Assembly (NCBI GenBank): GCA_030832825.1
Contig: JAURIJ010000004.1
Location: forward strand, 62,001 to 126,000
Source: Gammaproteobacteria bacterium
GTDB taxonomy: Bacteria > Pseudomonadota > Gammaproteobacteria > Pseudomonadales > Pseudohongiellaceae
Reading direction: 5' to 3'
DNA length: 64,000 bases
Notes under the pieces: model-generated
Told to the model about the DNA's origin: nothing
Seen by the model: only the letters and a program-made list of their open reading frames with translations
Database searches by the model: none
In this document: positions 37,750 through 43,599 of the stretch, in pieces
How the letters are laid out: the number at the start of each line of letters is the position of its first letter
Numbering within the stretch: the first letter of the stretch is position 1
Program-made: the position numbers and the translations under genes

Positions 37750-37759
37750 CCCGGCACGT

Positions 37760-38443
37760 TCAGTGGCGCGCGCCGAAAATGGCCGTGCCCACGCGCACGA
37801 GGGTGGAGCCTTCGGCGATGGCGGCGGCGAAGTCCCCGCTCATGCCGATGGAGAGCGTGTCCATGCCGGGAAACCGTGTCTGCAGCTGGCGCAGCAGCGC
37901 CGCCAGCGGGGCATAGACGGCCCGCTGCTGCAGCGGGTCCGTGCACGGCGCGGGAATCGCCATGAGCCCGCGCAACCGCAGCCTCGGCAAGGCCTGTACC
38001 GCCTCGCACAGCGCCTCCACGTCGGCCAGTGACACGCCGGACTTGCTGTCCTGCGCCGAGATGTTCACCTGAATGCACACATTCAGCGGCGCCCTGCCGG
38101 CGGGGCGCTGCTCGTTGAGCCGTGTGGCGGTCTTGAGGCGATCCACGCTGTGCACCCAGTCGAAATGCGCGGCGATGTCGCGCGTCTTGTTGGACTGCAG
38201 CGGTCCGATGAAATGCCAGACCAGGCCCGGCAGGGGCAGGGCGGCGATCTTCTCCAGCGCCTCCTGCACGTAGTTCTCGCCGACGTGGCGCTGGCCGGCC
38301 TGCCAGGCCTCGCGCACGATGTCGGCACTCTGCGTCTTGCTCACGGCCAGCAGGGTGACCGCCTCGGGCGCACGGTCGCAGGCCCGCGCCGCCTCGGCAA
38401 TCTGCTGTCCTACCCGGAAAATGTTTTCTGCTATGCTCGCCAT
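37760..38443 (-). CDS. yggS: PLP-homeostasis protein YggS
   Basis: 227 residues. The PLP-binding Lys lies in TLLAVSKTQSADIVREA; GENYVQEALEKI, WHFIGPLQSNKTRDIA and GLMAIPAPC follow, and the phosphate-binding SIGMSGDFAAAIAEGSTLVRVGTAIFG closes the protein in two segments. The protein binds pyridoxal phosphate without known enzymatic action and keeps PLP and amino-acid pools balanced. ATG 38443 is set by the conserved start. It is divergent from pilT, as in Pseudomonas, but separated from its usual partner proC. Confidence 0.94.
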   Translation of the reverse strand: MASIAENIFRVGQQIAEAARACDRAPEAVTLLAVSKTQSADIVREAWQAGQRHVGENYVQEALEKIAALPLPGLVWHFIGPLQSNKTRDIAAHFDWVHSVDRLKTATRLNEQRPAGRAPLNVCIQVNISAQDSKSGVSLADVEALCEAVQALPRLRLRGLMAIPAPCTDPLQQRAVYAPLAALLRQLQTRFPGMDTLSIGMSGDFAAAIAEGSTLVRVGTAIFGARH

Positions 38444-38524
38444 GCATTCAGTGTACCTCGGGCACGGCCCGGCATAAACCATCCCTCTTTTGCACACGCT
38501 GATCAGGCAGGCGCAGCAAGAAAC

Positions 38525-39559
38525 GTGAATATCACCGAATTGCTGGGTTTCAGCGTCAAGCAGGGCGCATCCGACTTGCACATCACCGCCGGCATGCCGC
38601 CGCTGATCCGTGTGGATGGCGACATGCGCAAGATCAACGTGCCGCCCATGGATCACAAGCAAGTGCACGGTCTGATCTACGAGATCATGACGGACAAGCA
38701 GCGCAAGGACTACGAGCAGTTCATGGAGACCGACTTCTCCTTCGAGGTGCCAGGACTCGCTCGATTCCGCGTGAACGCCTTCAACCAGAATCGCGGCGCT
38801 GCGGCCGTGTTCCGGACCATTCCGTTCAAGGTGCTTTCCATGGAGCAGCTTGGCATGGGAGCGGTGTTCAAGCAGATCTCCGATCTGGCGCGCGGCCTGG
38901 TGGTGGTGACCGGCCCCACGGGCTCGGGCAAGAGCACCACGCTGGCGGCCATGATGGACTACGTGAACAGCACCCGTTCCGAGCACATCCTCACCATCGA
39001 GGACCCGATCGAATTCGTGCATGAAAGCAAGAAGTGCCTGGTGAACCAGCGTGAGGTGCACCGCGACACGCTCGGCTTCCAGGAAGCGCTGCGCTCGGCG
39101 CTGCGGGAAGACCCGGACATCATCCTGGTGGGCGAGCTGCGCGACCTGGAAACCATCCGCCTGGCGCTGACGGCTGCGGAAACCGGCCACCTGGTGTTCG
39201 GCACCCTGCACACCAGTTCGGCGGCCAAGACCATCGACCGCATCATCGACGTGTTCCCGGCGGCGGAAAAATCCATGGTGCGCTCCATGCTCTCGGAATC
39301 CCTGCAGGCGGTGATCTCGCAGGCGCTGCTGAAGAAGAACGGCGGCGGCCGCGTGGCGGCGCACGAGATCATGATCGGCACCCCCGCCATCCGCAACCTG
39401 ATCCGCGAGGACAAGGTGGCGCAGATGTACTCCGCGATCCAGACTGGCTCCGCCGTGGGCATGAAGACGCTGGATCAGACGCTGAAGGAGCTGGTGCAGA
39501 AGGGCCTGATCACCAAGGAAGCGGCGCGGGCGAAGGCGAAGCAGCCGGACGCGTTCTGA
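38525..39559 (+). CDS. pilT: Type IV pilus retraction ATPase PilT
   Basis: 344 residues, the exact usual length. ASDLHITAGMPPLIRVDG opens the N-terminal domain; Walker A is GPTGSGKSTT, the Asp box EDPIEFVH, Walker B SALREDPDIILVGE, the His box GHLVFGTLHTSSA, and AAHEIMIGTPAIRNLI is the PilT-specific C-terminal motif. The hexamer depolymerises pili and powers twitching. GTG 38525 begins the conserved N-terminus. No pilU follows; the next gene is the convergent ruvX. Confidence 0.97.
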   Translation: MNITELLGFSVKQGASDLHITAGMPPLIRVDGDMRKINVPPMDHKQVHGLIYEIMTDKQRKDYEQFMETDFSFEVPGLARFRVNAFNQNRGAAAVFRTIPFKVLSMEQLGMGAVFKQISDLARGLVVVTGPTGSGKSTTLAAMMDYVNSTRSEHILTIEDPIEFVHESKKCLVNQREVHRDTLGFQEALRSALREDPDIILVGELRDLETIRLALTAAETGHLVFGTLHTSSAAKTIDRIIDVFPAAEKSMVRSMLSESLQAVISQALLKKNGGGRVAAHEIMIGTPAIRNLIREDKVAQMYSAIQTGSAVGMKTLDQTLKELVQKGLITKEAARAKAKQPDAF

Positions 39560-39574
39560 GCGCCAACACTTCTT

Positions 39575-40024
39575 CTACGGGGTCTCTGCAAACTTCTGCG
39601 CCAATCCCTGAAACCACGTCTCCAGAATCAGCTGTGCCGCCAGGCAGTCGAGTTGCGCGGTGGACTCGCCGCGCAGTCTCAAACCCCGCGCCTCGAACGA
39701 GCTCAGGCGTTCATCCATTCCATAGCAGGGCTTGTCGTAGCGGCCGCTCAGGCGATTGCCGAACTTGCGCGCGCGGCGCAGCAGATCGCTCTCGCTGTCG
39801 TCCATGTTCCACGGCAGTCCCACCACGAACACATCCGGCTGCCATTTCTGCACCAGCGCATCCAGCTGCACCCAGTCGGGAATGCCGTCGCGGGCGGGAA
39901 TGGCGGTGAGCGGCGAGGCGGTGCCGAGCAGGGTCTGGCCGTAGGCGCTGCCGATGCGCCGGGTGCCGAAGTCGAAGCACAGCACGCTGAACTCGCCGCG
40001 TTTATGGACCGGAAAGTCATCCAT
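39575..40024 (-). CDS. ruvX: RuvX/YqgF family pre-16S rRNA-processing nuclease
   Basis: 149 residues. The RNase-H-like fold motifs are VLCFDFGTRRIGSAYG (catalytic Asp), VVGLPWNMDDSES and the C-terminal MDERLSSFEARG (Asp-Glu) with DCLAAQLILETWF. YqgF processes the 5' end of 16S rRNA; the family was also proposed to resolve Holliday junctions. The start at 40024 overlaps nothing and lies two bases after the yqgE stop; the frame stays open upstream through yqgE. Order gshB-tonB3-yqgE-ruvX is that of Pseudomonas. Confidence 0.93.
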   Translation of the reverse strand: MDDFPVHKRGEFSVLCFDFGTRRIGSAYGQTLLGTASPLTAIPARDGIPDWVQLDALVQKWQPDVFVVGLPWNMDDSESDLLRRARKFGNRLSGRYDKPCYGMDERLSSFEARGLRLRGESTAQLDCLAAQLILETWFQGLAQKFAETP

Positions 40025-40026
40025 GC

Positions 40027-40647
40027 TCAGGAGTGCCCCGCGAACGAGGAAAGCTGGCTCAGGCTCACGCCCAGCAGGGCGGCGGCGCGCTCGGCTTTCT
40101 GCGCGTGCTGGTCGGAGAAGATCAGTTCCGGCAGCGCAGGGGTCGTGAGCCACACATTGTCGGTGATCTCGCGCTCGAGCTGGCCCGCATCCCAGCCCGC
40201 GCAGCCCAGCGCCACCAGATAGTGCTCGGGGCCGTTGCCGGCGGCGATGTCAGCCAGGATGTCGCGGGACATCGACAGGCTCACCTGGGGCGTCAGCGCC
40301 AGCGTGTAATCCCACTCGCGTCCGGCATTGTGCAGGATGAAGCCTTTCTGCTTTTCCACCGGCCCGCCGCTCATCACGTAGTGATTGTGAAAGGCGAGAT
40401 CGCCGCGGCGCGCAGACAGGTCGATGCCCAGTTCCTCCATCAACTCGGCCACGCGCATGGTGGAAGGGCGGTTGATCACGATGCCCAGCGCGCCCTCGGC
40501 GTTGTGCTTCCACACAAAGGTGACGGTGTGGTTGAACCACGGGTCCTGCAGATGCGGCATGGCGATCAGGAACTGATTGGCCAGGGTGCCGGGCTGCGCT
40601 TCGTACTGGGGGCCGGGAATGTCGTCCTGAGTCATGGGGCGGTTCAC
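40027..40647 (-). CDS. yqgE: YqgE/AlgH family protein
   Basis: 206 residues. Family motifs: TLANQFLIAMPHLQDPWFNHTV split over the first strand, GALGIVINRPS, VMSGGPVEKQKGFILH and LVALGCAGWDAGQLEREI. The fold is known but biochemical function is not settled; in Pseudomonas algH influences alginate. Either ATG 40647 or ATG 40635 could start it. It overlaps the upstream tonB-like gene by four bases. Confidence 0.92.
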   Translation of the reverse strand: MNRPMTQDDIPGPQYEAQPGTLANQFLIAMPHLQDPWFNHTVTFVWKHNAEGALGIVINRPSTMRVAELMEELGIDLSARRGDLAFHNHYVMSGGPVEKQKGFILHNAGREWDYTLALTPQVSLSMSRDILADIAAGNGPEHYLVALGCAGWDAGQLEREITDNVWLTTPALPELIFSDQHAQKAERAAALLGVSLSQLSSFAGHS

Positions 40648-41516
40648 TGACTGGTGAAGGAATTGCCCTGGTGGAAACGCCAGGTGCGGATGATTTCCAG
40701 AATGTCGACCTTGCCGCGCAGCTCCTCCGGGAAGGGCTCGAAGGGCGCGGCCATGCGCACGATCTCGATGGCGGCTTCGTCCAGGATGCGCTGGCCGGAG
40801 GACTGCAGGATGCGGATCTCCTGCACCGTGCCTGTGGGACGCAGGGCCACCAGCATGCGCAGGCTGCCATAGATCTGTTGTTCGCGGGCCTGCTGCGGAT
40901 AGTTGAGGTTGCCCACTGCCTCGATGCGTCTGCGCCAGGAATCCAGATAAAGGGCGTCGTGGCGCTGCTGGGTGGAGGCCGAGGAAATGGTGTACTTGCG
41001 CGGGCGTCGGGCATAGGCCTGCTGCTGCGAGTCGAGCTGGGCCTGCAGGCTGGCGATGGCCAGGCTGAGTTCCTCGGGCGTGGTGTTCTCGGACAGCGGC
41101 GCATCGGTCTCGGACGCCTCGCGCTCCAGCTGCTGTTCGATGGACTGATCGGCGTCCTGCACCGTCAACAGCGCCAGGTCGCTCGGTTCGGTCTGCCGGT
41201 TCGGCGCGGGCTGCTGCTGGATCGGGTCGACCTGCTGGATGACTTCATCATGAAAGGGCGACACGTAGGGCGTGCTGGGCGCGGCGGCCTCGTCGAGCGT
41301 GCCGCTGCCGATCTGGTTTTCCTGCGCGATGAAATCCGCCTCGTCGGGGCGTACATCGCTGCGGTACTGCGCCAGCGTGATCTCGATGGCCGGCGCGCTG
41401 TTGCTTTCTTCGAGGTAGCTGAAGCCCACTCCCGCAATCAGCATGATGTGCAGACAGGCGGAGAGGAAGATGGTGAAGCCGAAGCGCTCCTTGCTCAGAT
41501 CGGTCGTGGGGGTCAT
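40644..41516 (-). CDS. TonB-family energy transducer (TonB3-like)
   Basis: 290 residues. One N-terminal membrane helix (FTIFLSACLHIMLIAGVGFSY), a long periplasmic Gln/Pro-rich and partly coiled linker (about 60-195), and a C-terminal TonB domain (about 205-285) with NYPQQAREQQIYGSL and VDILEIIRTW. In Pseudomonas the gene at this place, tonB3, is needed for twitching rather than iron uptake. It overlaps gshB upstream by four bases. It could also energise the two TonB receptors in the window; ExbB/ExbD genes are not present here. Confidence 0.85.
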   Translation of the reverse strand: MTPTTDLSKERFGFTIFLSACLHIMLIAGVGFSYLEESNSAPAIEITLAQYRSDVRPDEADFIAQENQIGSGTLDEAAAPSTPYVSPFHDEVIQQVDPIQQQPAPNRQTEPSDLALLTVQDADQSIEQQLEREASETDAPLSENTTPEELSLAIASLQAQLDSQQQAYARRPRKYTISSASTQQRHDALYLDSWRRRIEAVGNLNYPQQAREQQIYGSLRMLVALRPTGTVQEIRILQSSGQRILDEAAIEIVRMAAPFEPFPEELRGKVDILEIIRTWRFHQGNSFTSQ

Positions 41517-42472
41517 GAGCCTCGTGCGTGCAGTTTGCGTTCGATCACGGTCATCAGGTCGCCGGCGATGTCGAGATCATAGGCCTTGTTCAGCTCGCGC
41601 ACGCAGGTGGGGCTGGTGACATTGATCTCGGTCAGGTAGTCGCCGATCACATCCAGGCCCACGAACAGCAGGCCTTTCTCGCGTACCACGTCCTTCACTT
41701 GCGCGGCGATCCAGCGGTCGCGCTCGGACAGCGGCTGGGGCACGCCACTGCCGCCGGCGGCCAGATTGCCGCGTGTCTCGCCCCGCGCCGGCACCCTTGC
41801 CAAGGCATAGGGCACCGGCTCGCCGTCCACCAGCAGGATGCGCTTGTCGCCGTTGACGATCTCGGGAATGAAGCGCTGCGCCATGATGGGCGTGCGGCCG
41901 TGGCCGGTCAGGGTCTCGATGATCACGCTGACGTTCGGGTCGTCCTTGCGCAGACGGAAGATGGACGAGCCGCCCATGCCATCCAGCGGCTTGAAGATCA
42001 CGTCGCCGTGGGTCTGGTGAAAGTCCTTGAGCACGCCCGGGTTGTTGCTGACCACCAGCGGCGGGCAGCAGTGCGGGAACTGCGTGGCGAAGAGTTTTTC
42101 ATTGCAGTCGCGCAGGCTCTGCGGGCGGTTCACCACCAGGGTGCCGTCTTTCTCGGCCTGTTCCAGCAGGTAGGTGGAGTAGATGTATTCGTTGTCGAAG
42201 GGCGGGTCCTTGCGCATCAGGATCACGTCCAGCTCGGCCAGGGGCTCGTCGCTTGCCTCACCGAAGCGGTACCACTGCTGTTCGTCCCAGGCCACGTGCA
42301 GCTCGTGCATGAGGCCGAAGGCCTTGCCGTCGCGCAGGTAGAGATCGGACTGCTCCATGTAGGACAGCGACCAGCCGCGTTCCTGGGCGGCCACCAGCAT
42401 GGCCAGACTGGTGTCTTTCTTGTAGTTGATGTGCTGGATCGGGTCCATCACGATGCCGAGGCGGATGCTCAT
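41513..42472 (-). CDS. gshB: Glutathione synthetase
   Basis: 319 residues, E. coli GshB is 316. ATP-grasp features: MDPIQHINYKKDTSLAML at the N-terminus, VMRKDPPF-like segment LMRKDPPFDNEYIYSTY, FKPLDGMGGSSIFRL and the catalytic-loop region GGSGVPQPLSERDRWI, ending in the metal-binding VIGDYLTEINVTSPTC. It joins gamma-glutamylcysteine to glycine. Start ATG 42472 follows from the conserved opening. First gene of the gshB-tonB3-yqgE-ruvX run and divergent from pilG. Confidence 0.95.
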   Translation of the reverse strand: MSIRLGIVMDPIQHINYKKDTSLAMLVAAQERGWSLSYMEQSDLYLRDGKAFGLMHELHVAWDEQQWYRFGEASDEPLAELDVILMRKDPPFDNEYIYSTYLLEQAEKDGTLVVNRPQSLRDCNEKLFATQFPHCCPPLVVSNNPGVLKDFHQTHGDVIFKPLDGMGGSSIFRLRKDDPNVSVIIETLTGHGRTPIMAQRFIPEIVNGDKRILLVDGEPVPYALARVPARGETRGNLAAGGSGVPQPLSERDRWIAAQVKDVVREKGLLFVGLDVIGDYLTEINVTSPTCVRELNKAYDLDIAGDLMTVIERKLHARGS

Positions 42473-42650
42473 GGGGGGCGTGGATTCCTGTGAGGGGCGG
42501 TGTGCCGCCGAGCTGATGTCTTCGGCGATCATACCCGAAGACGCCGGCCGGAGCGACGCGAGGGCAGCGGGCTGCGGTCGCCGGAATCGCGCGCCTGTGC
42601 TAGTTCTTGAAGCAGAGCATGGACGCTCGGTACTGCCTCAGGAGAACCGC

Positions 42651-43211
42651 ATGGAAGCCCGCACCCGTCCCATCCCTGACCCCGTTCCCACCGAACTCCC
42701 CCCGTTGCCGCCTCCTCTGCCTGCCACGCTGGCGGGCCCGGGCAACGGCCGTCTGCGCGTGCTGCTGGTGGATGACAGCCGCACCATGCGCGAATCCGCC
42801 CGCAGTCTGCTGGAGGATGCCGGCTGCCAGCTGATCCTGGCCAGCAGCGGCTTCGAGGCACTGTGCCAGGTGGCGCTGCAGCGGCCGCATCTGGTGTTCA
42901 TGGACATCGCCATGCCCGAGCTGGACGGCTTCGCCGCCTGCGCCCTGATCCGCGCCTCGGCCCGTCATGGTCACACGCCCGTGGTGCTGGTGTCGGCCAA
43001 TGACGGCCGGCTGGAGCGGGCGCGCGCTGAACTTGCCGGCGCCCAGCGCTACATCCTCAAGCCGTTTCGCAAGGCGGACCTGCTGGCCGCGCTGCGTGAG
43101 CTGGTGCCTGCGCCGCCGGCGGCAGATGCCGCCTCGCCGCTGGCGGAGGATGCGGACGACGAAGACGACGACGGGGGAGGCGATGACGATGGCACGCGTG
43201 CTGCTGGTTGA
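42651..43211 (+). CDS. pilG: PilG-like chemotaxis-type response regulator
   Basis: 186 residues. A Pro-rich extension (about 1-30) precedes one receiver domain: LLVDDSRTM acidic pair (D41, D42), acceptor D85 (VFMDIAMPE) and K137 (YILKPF). After the domain comes an acidic tail (EDADDEDDDGGGDDD). Position after gshB and sequence fit PilG, the extension-side regulator of Pil-Chp. AGGAG lies six bases before ATG 42651. Its end overlaps the next gene by 23 bases. Confidence 0.85.
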   Translation: MEARTRPIPDPVPTELPPLPPPLPATLAGPGNGRLRVLLVDDSRTMRESARSLLEDAGCQLILASSGFEALCQVALQRPHLVFMDIAMPELDGFAACALIRASARHGHTPVVLVSANDGRLERARAELAGAQRYILKPFRKADLLAALRELVPAPPAADAASPLAEDADDEDDDGGGDDDGTRAAG

Positions 43212-43599
43212 GGCGTCGCCCCTGCAGCGCTGGCTGCTGTGCCGGCAGCTGCGCGCACTGGGTCACGAACCGCTGCCCTGCGGCAGCACCGCGGAGGCGC
43301 TGACGCGGCTGAGGGAGGCACGCGCGCCGCTGGCCGTCGCCCTGGTGGCCATGGGTCTGCCGCAGGACAACGGCTTTGCCTGCGGCAGTGCGCTGCGCGA
43401 GGCAGGCGTGGCCTGCGTGCTGCTGCTTGCCGACGTGCCGCGCGCCACCGATGCCTGGTGGGCGCGCAGTCTGGGCCTGGGTCTGGCAGAGGGGGAGGCG
43501 GGCGTGCTGCTGCGACCGCTGCCGCTGCTCACCCTGCAACGGGCCTTGCGCGCTGCGCTGCCGGATGCCGTGGAGGTGGACGATGCGCAGTCTGCATGA
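43189..43599 (+). CDS. Degenerate receiver-domain protein in the PilH position
   Basis: 136 residues, one receiver-like domain (LLVEASPLQRWLLCRQLR). The usual acidic pair is E8-A9, the acceptor Asp is A54 (ALVAMGLPQD) and the conserved Lys region reads VLLRPLP, so phosphorylation is not expected. Start: ATG 43189 has GGAGG eight bases upstream; ATG 43183, two residues earlier, is too close to it. It overlaps pilG by 23 bases and the kinase gene by 17, so all three are coupled. It may be a decayed PilH or an unphosphorylated binding partner. Confidence 0.75.
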   Translation: MARVLLVEASPLQRWLLCRQLRALGHEPLPCGSTAEALTRLREARAPLAVALVAMGLPQDNGFACGSALREAGVACVLLLADVPRATDAWWARSLGLGLAEGEAGVLLRPLPLLTLQRALRAALPDAVEVDDAQSA

